This document shows positions 44,818 through 54,759 of a stretch of DNA of 64,000 nt, in pieces. Source of the stretch: Galbibacter sp. BG1 (GTDB taxonomy: Bacteria > Bacteroidota > Bacteroidia > Flavobacteriales > Flavobacteriaceae); the NCBI RefSeq assembly GCF_013391805.1, contig NZ_CP058364.1:3415501-3479500 (forward strand). Direction: 5' to 3'. The notes beneath the pieces were generated by a model that was not told the DNA's origin, searched no databases, and saw only the letters and a program-made list of their open reading frames with translations. Within the stretch, counting starts at the first letter, position 1. The number at the start of each line of letters is the position of its first letter. The position numbers and the translations under genes were made by a program.

Positions 44818-45348
44818 TTAATCCTTTAATAAAGGCAGGTATTTATCCTTCAGAATGGTTTCATGGTGTTTTTGATGTCCACAAATTAAAAATCCGGCCG
44901 CTTTAACTGTCATTTTATTGCCCTCTATAACTCCTGAATTTTCAAAAACATTGGTTTGAAAAGAAGAAAACAAAGAAATAGAACTCCCCCGTACCGATTT
45001 AAACTCTTCAATTAAACTTGCTTTTGAACGAATTGCTGCCGCTGAATTGGATACGTAAACGTCTTGATCGAACCCTTTCAAAACACAGCCGTTATTTCTA
45101 GCAAAAGTAAACGCCCGGTATTGAAACACCCTTTCTGTATCTATAATATGCAATAGCAATTCTTTTATGGTCCATTTTCCTTCCGCATAGGAAAAGTCGA
45201 AATTTGCATCGTTCAATTGTTCCAAAATTGCTACAAATGCATTGCTTCGTTCTACCATTTCAGGTACCATCTCGACATTCCCGAGGGTTTTGATATATGT
45301 ATGGTAGTAGTTATTATATTCGTTGGGCTTTAATTCAGAAATATTCAT
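44818..45348 (-). CDS. DinB-like four-helix protein, putative metal-dependent
   Basis: This is a 176-residue protein from the ATG at 45348. The frame is open back to 45426, but the extra 26 residues (asparagine and lysine rich) do not look like this family and the MNISELKPNEY start is the usual form. Histidines in KELLLHIIDTE and GHQKHHETIL fit the DinB/YfiT metal site. Members include damage-inducible proteins and thiol transferases. The substrate is unknown. Confidence 0.85.
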   Translation of the reverse strand: MNISELKPNEYNNYYHTYIKTLGNVEMVPEMVERSNAFVAILEQLNDANFDFSYAEGKWTIKELLLHIIDTERVFQYRAFTFARNNGCVLKGFDQDVYVSNSAAAIRSKASLIEEFKSVRGSSISLFSSFQTNVFENSGVIEGNKMTVKAAGFLICGHQKHHETILKDKYLPLLKD

Positions 45349-45521
45349 CGTTTGTAAAGTTTTAAATGCATACGAATTTAACAACGCTAATTTATTTATC
45401 GTGTTTGTATTGTTATTTTTTTTCATAATATTGCAAGCAACGTGATTAACCTATGCATAAATAAAAGGTTCAACTTTAACCAATCCATAAAAAAAAATAG
45501 AATTTAACCCTAGACCCGTTA

Positions 45522-48341
45522 ATGTTGAAACCAAAGTCTATATATTTTATACTGCTCGCTTTTTTTGGTGTTCAAGTGTTGCAATCCCAAAGCAGCCAGA
45601 AAATAGATGCTACCTTGTTGGCTGAAGAACATATGATCCAGATTCAACAAGAAATAGTTTATCATAATACCTCAAAAGACACTCTTGATGTTTTTTATTT
45701 ATACGATTGGAATCATGCTTACTCCAACAAAAGTACGGCTCTAGCTACCCGTTTTGCAGAAGAATTTAATAAAAGCCTGCATTTGGCTAAAGAAGAAGAT
45801 CGTGGAGAAACCACTATTTATTCCCTTAACGACAAAAATTTCAATACTGTAGAATGGGAGCGTATTCAGGGTGGAGACATCATTAAAGTCAATCCCAAAA
45901 CCTCCGTCTTTCCCGGGGAAAATTATACTTTAAAATTATCGTATAAAGTTAAACTGCCTAATGCTCAATTTACCGATTATGGCTTTACGGAAGAAAACGA
46001 TTTCAGTTTAAAATATTGGTACATAACCCCCGCTATTTACCATAACGGATGGGAATTATACAGCAATAAAAACCTAAACGATCTAAACTCCCTAAACACA
46101 TCGATGGAGGTAAGTTTTACTTATCCAAAAGAATATTATTTTGTCACCGATTTTGATGTGGTAGAAAGCACGGTTGATAAAGACCAGAAAACAACAGTGA
46201 TTTTTGGTGAAAACCGGGGGGATTTAAGACTCTCCCTAAAAAAAGTAAACGACTTTACCGTTTATAAAAACGACAAACTGGAACTCATCACCAATATTGA
46301 GAGCAAATCCTTAAACGGTGTCACTAAATCGCTTTCCGTAGAAAGGGTTGTTCAGTTTATCGATAGTGCTTTAGGGGATTACCCCCATAAAAAGCTTTTA
46401 ATTACAGAACAGGATTATAAGCACAATCCTCTTTACGGACTCAACCAATTACCTTCTTTTTTACGACCTTTCCCAGAAGAGTTTCAATATGAATTAAAGG
46501 TGCTTAAAACGGCCCTACACACCTATTTAAACAATACGATTTATTTAGATAACCGAAAAGAAAATTGGGTAAAGGATGGTATAGAAACCTATCTTTTAAT
46601 GAAGTATGTGGACAACTTCTACAAGGACATGAAATTGTTGGGTAAACTATCGAATATCTGGGGGGTACGTTCTTTCCATCTCGCACAAATGAATTTTAAC
46701 GACCAGTATCCTTATTTGTATATGTTAATGGCCCGCACTTATTCAGATCAGCCCTTAACCACTCCTAGGGATTCCCTGATCAAGTTTAACGAACGTATAG
46801 CCAATAAATATAAATCTGGCGTTGGATTGGCATATTTAGATAGCTACCTTGGCCAAGATTATATTGATAAAAAGATTAAGGATTTTTATGCTGAAAACAT
46901 TTCCCAGACCACGCATCGGGAAGATTTTGAGAGCTTATTAAAAGAAGATGCCCCCAAAAATATTGATTGGTTTTTTAATACCTATGTGGATACCAACAAA
47001 AAAATTGACTTCAAAATAAAAAAATTCAATAAAACTGAAGATTCCATAGAGGTCACTATCAAAAACAAAAGAAATACCAACGTTCCCATTACCATATACG
47101 GTATTGACAGGAACGACTCTATTTTATTTAAGAATTGGTATACCGATATCACCAAAACTGAGACCGTAACAGTCCCTCGAAAAGATGTAAAACGGCTGGT
47201 TTTAAACTATGATAGGGTGATTCCGGAATTCAATGAAAGGGACAATTGGAAATCGGTAAACGGCTTTTTATCGACCAATCGAAAATTGAGGTTTCAATTT
47301 TTTAAGGATACAGAAGACCCCTATTACAATCAAATATTTTACGTACCGGTATTTCGTTTTAATATTTACGATGGTATAACTCCAGGATTGAGGTTATACA
47401 ACAAAACGTTTTTAGCTAAACCTTTTGTTTACGATCTTCAACCCTCCTATGCTTTTGGAGAAAATGCATTGGTAGGTTCTGGATCTTTACGTTTCAGAAA
47501 ATACGTAAACCACGATAATATGTATCTAATCGATGCTTTTATTGCTGGTTCTTCTTATCATTACGCAGATGGACTAAGATACAGTACCATAACCCCTTCC
47601 CTAACCTTTCGGTTTAGAAACGACGATTTAAGATCTAACGAAAGAGAGCTTCTAAACATTCGTTTTGTAAATGTTATTCGGGACTTTTCACCCACCATCG
47701 ATACCGATCCAGATTACAGCGTACTCGATATTCGCTATGCTTATGGTAACAACGGAATTATAAATTACAAATCTTGGTTTACCGATGTACAAATAGCTAG
47801 CGATTTTGCCAAGGTATCTTTTAATTGGGAATATAGAAAGCTATTCCAAAGCAATAGACAGTTTAACTTGCGCTTTTTTGCAGGAAAATTTATCTACAAC
47901 CAAACCAATTCTGATTATTTTAGTTATGCGCTAGATAGACCCACGGATTATCTTTTTGATTACGATTACCTAGGTAGATCTGAAGATTCTGGTATTTTTA
48001 GTCAACAACTTATCATTGCTGAAGGTGGCTTTAAATCGAAATTGAACAATCCCTTTGCCAACGACTGGATGATTACCTCCAATGCCAGTTTTAACATTTG
48101 GCGATGGATAGAACTGTATGGCGATGTAGGTATGATTCGGAATAAAAATGAAGATGCCCGCTTTGTCTACGACTCTGGAATTAGGCTAAACTTAGTAACC
48201 GATTATTTCGAATTGTACTTCCCTATTTACTCTAACAACGGTTGGGAAATTGCACAACCGCAGTACGACGAAAAGATAAGGTTTATCATCACCCTTAGTC
48301 CGAGAACCTTAACCGGCCTCTTCACCAGAAAATGGTTTTAA
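45522..48341 (+). CDS. Degenerate M1-peptidase-like protein with C-terminal outer-membrane beta-barrel
   Basis: The 939-residue protein has a signal peptide (SIYFILLAFFGVQVLQSQ). The N-terminal region (about 20-230) resembles the saddle domain of M1 aminopeptidases. In the middle, where HExxH would be expected, the sequence is LHTYLN at about residue 332, and the usual NEG glutamate is KDG. The catalytic glutamate and second histidine are therefore missing. From about residue 585 the sequence alternates in beta-strand fashion (LRFQFFKDTED, GSLRFRKYV, LLNIRFVNVI) and ends in KWF with a terminal aromatic, as in Omp85-type or other barrels. It is presumably an outer-membrane protein with a periplasmic pseudo-enzyme domain. 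Function is unknown. Confidence 0.85.
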   Translation: MLKPKSIYFILLAFFGVQVLQSQSSQKIDATLLAEEHMIQIQQEIVYHNTSKDTLDVFYLYDWNHAYSNKSTALATRFAEEFNKSLHLAKEEDRGETTIYSLNDKNFNTVEWERIQGGDIIKVNPKTSVFPGENYTLKLSYKVKLPNAQFTDYGFTEENDFSLKYWYITPAIYHNGWELYSNKNLNDLNSLNTSMEVSFTYPKEYYFVTDFDVVESTVDKDQKTTVIFGENRGDLRLSLKKVNDFTVYKNDKLELITNIESKSLNGVTKSLSVERVVQFIDSALGDYPHKKLLITEQDYKHNPLYGLNQLPSFLRPFPEEFQYELKVLKTALHTYLNNTIYLDNRKENWVKDGIETYLLMKYVDNFYKDMKLLGKLSNIWGVRSFHLAQMNFNDQYPYLYMLMARTYSDQPLTTPRDSLIKFNERIANKYKSGVGLAYLDSYLGQDYIDKKIKDFYAENISQTTHREDFESLLKEDAPKNIDWFFNTYVDTNKKIDFKIKKFNKTEDSIEVTIKNKRNTNVPITIYGIDRNDSILFKNWYTDITKTETVTVPRKDVKRLVLNYDRVIPEFNERDNWKSVNGFLSTNRKLRFQFFKDTEDPYYNQIFYVPVFRFNIYDGITPGLRLYNKTFLAKPFVYDLQPSYAFGENALVGSGSLRFRKYVNHDNMYLIDAFIAGSSYHYADGLRYSTITPSLTFRFRNDDLRSNERELLNIRFVNVIRDFSPTIDTDPDYSVLDIRYAYGNNGIINYKSWFTDVQIASDFAKVSFNWEYRKLFQSNRQFNLRFFAGKFIYNQTNSDYFSYALDRPTDYLFDYDYLGRSEDSGIFSQQLIIAEGGFKSKLNNPFANDWMITSNASFNIWRWIELYGDVGMIRNKNEDARFVYDSGIRLNLVTDYFELYFPIYSNNGWEIAQPQYDEKIRFIITLSPRTLTGLFTRKWF

Positions 48342-48555
48342 AATAATATTTCTTCCTAAGCTCATTGTTTGCCCCAAAAATAACGTTGAAAAATCGAAAT
48401 TTCCATCTTTTTTGAAATCTACTTTCTTTTATTTCTTTCCTTAAAAACATTAATAAAAAAGCAATCAAAGCATTAAAAACCGAAGTTTCTTTAAAGTAAA
48501 TTCAATTTTAACATTTTATATTGAAATATTATCATTTTGTAAGGCTTTTTTTTAA

Positions 48556-48586
48556 TTGCAAAAACCATTCTTTTTAGCTATTTTTG
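48556..48586 (+). promoter_or_regulatory. Promoter of the E1 dehydrogenase gene
   Basis: TTG at 48556-48558 is followed after exactly 20 bases by TATTTTTG at 48579-48586. This is a full match to the Bacteroidetes sigma-A consensus. Transcription should start near 48593, giving a leader of about 16 bases. Confidence 0.7.
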
Positions 48587-48608
48587 CTAGCGTCTCATAA
48601 AAAATTCT

Positions 48609-51020
48609 ATGCAAACAAAACCAGAAACAAAACAAGATATTTCCTTTGAAGATTTCAAGAATCAAATACTTAATGATTATAAAATTGCTGTAACCAGTAG
48701 AGAATGTAGTTTATTAGGACGGAGGGAAGTTTTAACTGGAAAAGCAAAATTTGGAATTTTTGGGGATGGTAAAGAAGTTCCTCAACTGGCCATGGCCAAA
48801 GCATTCCAAAATGGCGATTTTAGAAGTGGTTATTACCGTGACCAAACTTTTATGATGGCTATCGGGGAATTGAGCATTAAAAACTTCTTTGCCGGACTTT
48901 ACGCCCATACCGATATTGAAAAGGAGCCTATGAGCGCCGGGAGGCAAATGGGAGGACATTTCTTAACACAAAGCAATAACCCAGATGGTTCTTGGGTAGA
49001 TCTTACCAAACAAAAGAACAGCAGTTCTGACATCTCCCCTACTGGAGGTCAAATGGCTCGTTTACTAGGTTTGGCACAAGCTTCCAAAATTTATAGGGAG
49101 GTTGACGAAACCAAAAAAGAAGGATTTTCGGTTAAAGGAAATGAAGTTGCTTGGGGTACTATTGGAAATGCCAGCACCAGCGAAGGAATTTTCTTTGAGA
49201 CCTTGAATGCAGCTGGTGTTATGCAAGTTCCCATGGTAATTAGCATTTGGGATGACGAGTATGGTATTTCTGTTCATGCCAAACACCAAACTACCAAAGA
49301 AAACATATCTGAAATTCTTAAAGGATTTCAGCGTACCGAAACCGAAAACGGATTCGAAATAATTGTCGTAAACGGTTGGGATTATCCAGCTCTTATTGAA
49401 GCTTTTACAAAAGCGGGGAAAATAGCTCGCGACGAGCATGTTCCCGTTTTATTGCACGTTGTAGAGCTTACACAACCGCAGGGACACTCTACTTCTGGTT
49501 CTCATGAACGTTACAAAACTGAAGACCGACTTAAATGGGAAAAAGAATTCGATTGTAATTTAAAATTCAGGGAGTGGATCATTCAAAATGATTTTGCAAC
49601 GGATGAAGAGCTTAATCAACTTGAAAAGAAAATTAAGAAAGAAGTACGCGACGGTAAAAAAGAGGCATGGAGCGAATTTCTGGCACCTATAAAAACAGAG
49701 AAGAAAAAGGTAGTTGCACTGCTGAACGAATTAGCAAATTCCAGCGCCAATAAAAGCTTTATCAACCGTCTTAAAAATGATTTAATTTCTGTTGATGAGC
49801 CTGTTAAGAGAAATGTTATTTCCACTGCTAGAAAAGCATTGCGCTATGTAACCAAAGAAAATAGCCAAGCGAAAGAAGACCTTATTGCATGGATTGATTC
49901 TTTTTATACCCGTACCGAACCGGAATACAGTTCTCATCTTTACAGCGAAACTAAAAGCAACGCTACCAATATTGCCGAAGTTCTACCAGAATTTAAAGAA
50001 GACACCGAAATGGTGGACGGGAGAATTGTTCTGCGTGATAATTTTGATAAACTTTTTGCAAAATATCCTAATTCCCTCATTTTTGGTGAGGATAGCGGTA
50101 ATATTGGGGATGTTAATCAAGGATTGGAAGGACTTCAAAAAAAATATGGAGAGTTACGTGTAGCCGATGTAGGTATTCGTGAAGCATCCATCATCGGTCA
50201 AGGAATTGGAATGGCATTGCGAGGATTACGCCCTATTGCAGAAATACAGTACTTAGACTACATTTTATACGCCCTTTATGTATTAAGCGATGATTTGGCT
50301 TCCCTGCTATATAGAACGGTTGGAAAGCAAAAAGCACCGCTGATTGTAAGAACACGTGGTCACCGTTTGGAAGGGATTTGGCATGCGGGCTCCCAAATGG
50401 GAGGTCTTATACATCTCCTCAGGGGAATGTATATTCTAACACCAAGAAACATGACCAAAGCAGCTGGTTTCTACAATACACTAATGGAAAGTGATGAGCC
50501 TGCCCTTGTTATAGAAAGTTTAAACGGTTACCGATTAAAAGAAAAACTACCCGCAAACTTGGGTGAGATAAAAACTCCTATAGGGGTTGTGGAAACTGTA
50601 AAAGAGGGTACCGATATTACCTTGGTTTCTTATGGTTCTACTCTTCGAATTGTAGAGCAGGTAGCAAAAGAACTCTTGGAAGTTAATATCGATGTGGAAA
50701 TTATCGATGCACAAACCTTGTTGCCTTTTGATATTAATCACGATACAGTGAAGAGCCTGAAAAAAACAAATCGCTTGTTGGTTATAGACGAAGATGTTCC
50801 AGGAGGCTGCTCAGCGTATCTTTTGCAGGAAATCGTAGAAAATCAAAACGGTTATATCTATCTAGACAGTGCTCCACAAACATTAACTGCAAAAGCGCAT
50901 AGGCCAGCCTACGCCAGTGATGGAGATTATTTTTCCAAACCAAATGCTGAAGATATTTTTGAAAAGGTATATGCCATTATGCACGAAGCCAATCCTAACG
51001 AATATCCTAAATTAAAGTAA
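48609..51020 (+). CDS. Fused alpha/beta E1 subunit of a 2-oxoacid dehydrogenase
   Basis: This thiamine diphosphate-dependent E1 decarboxylates 2-oxo acids and transfers the acyl group to lipoyl-E2. The 803-residue protein joins an alpha-like half (residues 1-~420, with GTIGNASTSEGIFFETLNAAG for ThDP/Mg binding and HVVELTQPQGHSTSGSHERY) to a beta-like half (about 465-803, with IFGEDSGNIGDVNQG, ADVGIREASIIGQGIGMAL and HAGSQMGG). Such fusions in Bacteroidota are usually branched-chain 2-oxoisovalerate dehydrogenases, although pyruvate cannot be ruled out. No E2 or E3 gene is adjacent. It is monocistronic with a strong promoter. Confidence 0.9.
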   Translation: MQTKPETKQDISFEDFKNQILNDYKIAVTSRECSLLGRREVLTGKAKFGIFGDGKEVPQLAMAKAFQNGDFRSGYYRDQTFMMAIGELSIKNFFAGLYAHTDIEKEPMSAGRQMGGHFLTQSNNPDGSWVDLTKQKNSSSDISPTGGQMARLLGLAQASKIYREVDETKKEGFSVKGNEVAWGTIGNASTSEGIFFETLNAAGVMQVPMVISIWDDEYGISVHAKHQTTKENISEILKGFQRTETENGFEIIVVNGWDYPALIEAFTKAGKIARDEHVPVLLHVVELTQPQGHSTSGSHERYKTEDRLKWEKEFDCNLKFREWIIQNDFATDEELNQLEKKIKKEVRDGKKEAWSEFLAPIKTEKKKVVALLNELANSSANKSFINRLKNDLISVDEPVKRNVISTARKALRYVTKENSQAKEDLIAWIDSFYTRTEPEYSSHLYSETKSNATNIAEVLPEFKEDTEMVDGRIVLRDNFDKLFAKYPNSLIFGEDSGNIGDVNQGLEGLQKKYGELRVADVGIREASIIGQGIGMALRGLRPIAEIQYLDYILYALYVLSDDLASLLYRTVGKQKAPLIVRTRGHRLEGIWHAGSQMGGLIHLLRGMYILTPRNMTKAAGFYNTLMESDEPALVIESLNGYRLKEKLPANLGEIKTPIGVVETVKEGTDITLVSYGSTLRIVEQVAKELLEVNIDVEIIDAQTLLPFDINHDTVKSLKKTNRLLVIDEDVPGGCSAYLLQEIVENQNGYIYLDSAPQTLTAKAHRPAYASDGDYFSKPNAEDIFEKVYAIMHEANPNEYPKLK

Positions 51021-51582
51021 GGATTTCTAAATATTCTATTTTTATTTATTGTGGTTGATTGATTTCGTTTATCAGCTGCCTATATCCTTGAGAAAGATTG
51101 GTTCCGGTTAAATCTAGTTTATTCGTTATCCATTGAATTAGGCATTACAATACTGTTTGCTGAAATTTGTTTAACTGAAAAGTATGATAAAAAATTTTGG
51201 CGCATTTTTAAATGAAGTAATTAGTAGCGCTGAATGAAGAATTTTTAGTTCAATGAAATTCCTTCATTAACTAAACCAAATTTTTGTTTATAATATTTTG
51301 CTCTAGAACCATCCCGAATACCTGTTGCTTTTCAGTTTTAATACCAACTATTTACTGATAGTTTCAATACTCCACATTCCCAAGATAAGGCACATCTCTA
51401 TTTATGTTTACAAAGCAGTTTAGCATAGTTTGCTCTATGCTTCCAATAATTCATATAAAAATCAAAAGAATGCCGCAATTAATTTCCAATTCCATTCTTT
51501 TTTCATCTTAAATTTGTTCTAAAAGCGATAACTTGCATATAACTTAATTTTTTCAGCAAGAACAGTAAAACTTAAAGAATAT
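51021..51582. other. Intergenic region of 562 bases with no recognised feature
   Basis: The sequence is AT-rich, and frames on both strands are short and broken. No RNA gene, promoter of the consensus type or strong hairpin was found. It could contain a decayed gene, but no recognisable protein fragment is visible. Confidence 0.5.
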
Positions 51583-52677
51583 ATGGCCAAAATAATAGTC
51601 TCTTTTGCGAGAATTATTGTCGGATTTCTATTTGTTATAAGCGGACTCATAAAACTTAATGATCCGGTAGGATTTTCATTTAAACTTGAAGAATATTTTA
51701 GTCCGAGTGTTTTAAATTTAGAATTTCTATCCCCGCATGCACTTGGTATAGCTATTTTCGTAGTGATCTTTGAGACTGTTCTAGGAGTCATGCTTTTACT
51801 CGGCTACAAACGTAAATTCACTGTTTGGAGCCTCTTATTAATGATTATCTTTTTTACTTTTTTGACGTTCTATTCGGCTTATTTTAACAAGGTAACCGAT
51901 TGTGGATGCTTTGGGGATGCCATAAAACTAACTCCGTGGGAATCTTTTTTTAAAGACGTGATCCTTCTCCTACTTATTTTGATCCTGTTTTTCAAAAGAA
52001 AATATATTTCTAAATTTAGTTTTGCCGGCATCGGTACTTTTGTAGCTCTTATTCTTTGCATTGGGTATGTTTATTATGTTTACAATCATTTACCTGTAGT
52101 AGACTTTCGGCCTTATAAAATTGGTGCCAACATCCCTGCAGGTATGGAAATCCCGGAAGATGCACCACAGGCCGTTTACGAATATCAATGGAAATTCAAC
52201 ATAGATGGAAATGAAAAAGTAATTACCACCACAGGAGATTATCCTAAAGTGGACGGTGAATTTATCGGGGTGGAAACTGAATTACTGCAGAAAGGATATG
52301 AACCTCCTATTCATGATTTTACCATGGAACTCGATGGAACCGATTATACTGAAGAAATTATGAATCGTGATCGGGTTTTGGTGATCGTTTCAAGAAATAT
52401 TGAAGAAGCCAATGAGGAAGGACTGGAAAAAATGGAATCTATACTTAAAGAAGCTAAAGAAAATGATATTTCCGTAATCGGACTTTCTGCTTCCAGTAGC
52501 GAGCAATTGGCACCATATAAACAAAAATATAATTTAGATATCGATTTTTATTTTTGCGATCTTACTACGGTTAAAACCATTGTTCGTTCTAACCCTGCAT
52601 TGTTGGAACTGCAAAATGGCACTATTACACAGAAACTTCATTTTAATGATGTAGAAGAATTGAAGTTTAATAAATAA
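51583..52677 (+). CDS. BT_3928-like protein with MauE/DoxX membrane domain
   Basis: This 364-residue protein has a MauE/DoxX-like membrane domain at residues 1-140 with four helices and the DCGCFGD motif near 105. A linker helix follows, then a soluble C-terminal domain with a thioredoxin-like pattern (RVLVIVSRNIEEANEEGLE, ISVIGLSASSSE) but without a CxxC. It precedes tpiA-prmA-clpS, an order common in flavobacteria. Members may assist disulfide or redox protein maturation, and the function is not established. Confidence 0.88.
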   Translation: MAKIIVSFARIIVGFLFVISGLIKLNDPVGFSFKLEEYFSPSVLNLEFLSPHALGIAIFVVIFETVLGVMLLLGYKRKFTVWSLLLMIIFFTFLTFYSAYFNKVTDCGCFGDAIKLTPWESFFKDVILLLLILILFFKRKYISKFSFAGIGTFVALILCIGYVYYVYNHLPVVDFRPYKIGANIPAGMEIPEDAPQAVYEYQWKFNIDGNEKVITTTGDYPKVDGEFIGVETELLQKGYEPPIHDFTMELDGTDYTEEIMNRDRVLVIVSRNIEEANEEGLEKMESILKEAKENDISVIGLSASSSEQLAPYKQKYNLDIDFYFCDLTTVKTIVRSNPALLELQNGTITQKLHFNDVEELKFNK

Positions 52678-52790
52678 CTTTTTAATCCTTAATTGTAAGA
52701 AGATGTTAAGTTCTTCCTTTAGGATAAAGGATTTTGATATTTTTGTAAGGAAGTTATATCAACATACAACCAAATAATTAAAACAACAGA

Positions 52791-53540
52791 ATGAGAAAGA
52801 AAATTGTTGCCGGAAATTGGAAAATGAATAAAGACCTTGCCGAGACGCAAGCACTAATTAGCGATTTAAAAAAGAGCTTACCGGCTACAGATGCCGAAGT
52901 TAAAATAGCACCCACTTTTACAAGCCTTTATGCTGCTTTTCAAGCTTTAAAAGATAGTCCTATAGAAGTAGTAGCTCAAAATATGCATCAAGAGGCAAAT
53001 GGGGCCTATACTGGGGAAATTTCTGCTAGCATGATTAAAAGTGTGGGCGTTAATTCTGTAATTTTAGGACACTCCGAGCGCAGGGCTTATTTTGGGGAAG
53101 ACGATGCTTTACTTGCCAAAAAAGTAGATACCGCTATTGAAAATGAAATGGAAGTAATATTTTGCTTTGGAGAAGAGCTGGACGACCGTAAATCCGGTAA
53201 CCATTTTAAGTTGGTTGAAAGTCAGCTAAAAAATGCCCTTTTTCATTTAAAGGCAGATGCTTGGAAAAATATTATCTTGGCTTACGAGCCGGTATGGGCT
53301 ATTGGTACCGGAGAAACTGCAAGCCCAGAGCAAGCACAAGAAATGCATGAGTTTATAAGAAAAACCATCGCAGAAAACTATAATCAAGACCTTGCGGACA
53401 GTATTTCTATACTTTACGGAGGTAGTGTAAAACCGGCCAACGCAGAAGAAATTTTTTCTAAACCCGATGTAGATGGTGGACTTATTGGAGGAGCTTCTTT
53501 AAAAGCGGAAGATTTTATTGGTATTGTAAAAGCAATCTAA
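52791..53540 (+). CDS. tpiA: Triosephosphate isomerase
   Basis: TpiA interconverts dihydroxyacetone phosphate and glyceraldehyde 3-phosphate in glycolysis and gluconeogenesis. The 249-residue length is standard. The N-terminal AGNWKMNKD carries the catalytic asparagine and lysine, GHSERRAYF the histidine, AYEPVWAIGTGETAS the glutamate and flexible loop, and YGGSVKP and GGLIGGASL the phosphate site. A terminator follows at 53561. The ATG at 52791 matches the family start. Confidence 0.97.
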   Translation: MRKKIVAGNWKMNKDLAETQALISDLKKSLPATDAEVKIAPTFTSLYAAFQALKDSPIEVVAQNMHQEANGAYTGEISASMIKSVGVNSVILGHSERRAYFGEDDALLAKKVDTAIENEMEVIFCFGEELDDRKSGNHFKLVESQLKNALFHLKADAWKNIILAYEPVWAIGTGETASPEQAQEMHEFIRKTIAENYNQDLADSISILYGGSVKPANAEEIFSKPDVDGGLIGGASLKAEDFIGIVKAI

Positions 53541-53560
53541 AATATCGAACCTATTTAAAA

Positions 53561-53603
53561 AAGTCGAAGTTTTGTATCGCACATACAATTTTCGGCTTTT
53601 TTT
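53561..53603 (+). terminator. Hairpin terminator after tpiA
   Basis: AAGTCGAA...TTTTGTA pairs with TACAATTTTCGGCTT, imperfectly but over about 15 bases with a G-U pair, across a short loop TCGCACA. A run of seven T follows. It lies 21 bases after the tpiA stop. Confidence 0.75.
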
Positions 53604-53625
53604 GTTTTAATTAAAAAATATAAAA

Positions 53626-54459
53626 ATGGATCAAATATATCTGGAGTATACTTTTAATGTAAGTCCCATAGACCCCGGTAACGATATTCTAATTGCCGAG
53701 TTGGGTTATGCTGGTTTCGAAAGTTTTGTGGAAAATGAAGAAGGACTTATAGCGTACATTCAGAAAGAAGAGTGGCACAAAAACGTTCTAAACGACATCC
53801 AGATATTAACCAATGAAAACTTCGATATTTCTTTTGAATACAAGGAAATCGAGCAACAGAATTGGAATGCAGAATGGGAAAAGAATTTTCATCCTATTGA
53901 AGTGGACGGCATGTGTACCGTAAGGGCTCCATTTCACGAAGTTCCCAATACCAAATACGATATTATTATAGAACCTAAAATGAGTTTTGGAACGGGACAC
54001 CACGAAACTACCCATATGATGATTCAGTTTTTGCTGAAAGAAGATCTTAAAGATAAAAAGGTTTTAGATATGGGGTGTGGTACAGGTGTGCTGGCCATTC
54101 TAGCAGAAAAAGAGGGAGCCAAGGCCATTGATGCTATTGATATCGACAATTGGTGTTTTGTAAATTCCATTGAAAATACAGAAAGGAACAATTGTAGTAA
54201 CATTACCGTTTTAGAAGGAGACGCTTCTTTACTGAAAAATAAAAATTACGATGTTATTATCGCCAACATAAATAGAAACATTCTTTTAAACGATATTCCA
54301 ACTTATATTAAATGTTTAAATGAAGGGGGAACCCTTCTTCTAAGTGGATTTTACAAAGAAGACATTCCTCAGATTCGTGAAAAATGCGAAGAGTTTTCGT
54401 TAAAATTTATTGAAAATTTGGAAAAGAACCATTGGGTTGCTGTAAAATTTTTAAATTAG
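53626..54459 (+). CDS. prmA: Ribosomal protein L11 methyltransferase
   Basis: PrmA trimethylates lysines and the N-terminus of ribosomal protein L11 using S-adenosylmethionine. The 277-residue protein has the PrmA-specific PKMSFGTGHHETTHMM, the SAM motif LDMGCGTGVLAI, AIDIDNWC and the NxNR-like IIANINRNILL. The N-terminal ~100 residues match the substrate-binding domain, which is shorter than in E. coli (293). It lies 15 bases upstream of clpS and is likely cotranscribed. Confidence 0.95.
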   Translation: MDQIYLEYTFNVSPIDPGNDILIAELGYAGFESFVENEEGLIAYIQKEEWHKNVLNDIQILTNENFDISFEYKEIEQQNWNAEWEKNFHPIEVDGMCTVRAPFHEVPNTKYDIIIEPKMSFGTGHHETTHMMIQFLLKEDLKDKKVLDMGCGTGVLAILAEKEGAKAIDAIDIDNWCFVNSIENTERNNCSNITVLEGDASLLKNKNYDVIIANINRNILLNDIPTYIKCLNEGGTLLLSGFYKEDIPQIREKCEEFSLKFIENLEKNHWVAVKFLN

Positions 54460-54474
54460 CACAAAATACTGAAT

Positions 54475-54750
54475 ATGAGTACAAAAGAAAAAATTTCAGA
54501 AGAATTATTACTAGAAGAAGAGGTATTAAAGCAGAATGAAATTGTACTTTATAATGATGAAGTAAATACCTTCGACTATGTTATAGATATGTTAGTAGAT
54601 ACCTGCGATCATACCCCCGAACAGGCCGAACAATGTTCTATAATTGTACATTATAAAGGTAAATGTACTGTAAAAACTGGAGATTACGACGATTTAAAAC
54701 CACGTTGCTCTAAGTTATTGCAGGCAGGTTTAAGTGCAGAGATAGTATAA
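54475..54750 (+). CDS. clpS: ClpS adaptor of the ClpAP/ClpCP protease
   Basis: ClpS delivers N-degron substrates to the Clp ATPase. The 91-residue protein has the expected N-terminal acidic tail, then IVLYNDEVNTFDYVIDML, which contains the N-D-x-x-N-T-F-x-x-V binding pocket, and AEQCSIIVHYKGKCTVKTG with the conserved histidine. It follows prmA by 15 bases. It ends 9 bases before a convergent small gene, and no hairpin terminator is visible between them. Confidence 0.94.
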   Translation: MSTKEKISEELLLEEEVLKQNEIVLYNDEVNTFDYVIDMLVDTCDHTPEQAEQCSIIVHYKGKCTVKTGDYDDLKPRCSKLLQAGLSAEIV

Positions 54751-54759
54751 CCTTTAGTT

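Noticed and set aside
45349-45426. N-terminal extension of the DinB-like frame (26 residues)
   Set aside because: The extension is asparagine/lysine rich and unlike the family, and the internal ATG at 45348 gives the standard start.
51021-51582. Search for a gene remnant or RNA in the gap before the MauE/DoxX gene
   Set aside because: Only short broken frames were found and no recognisable fragment or structure.
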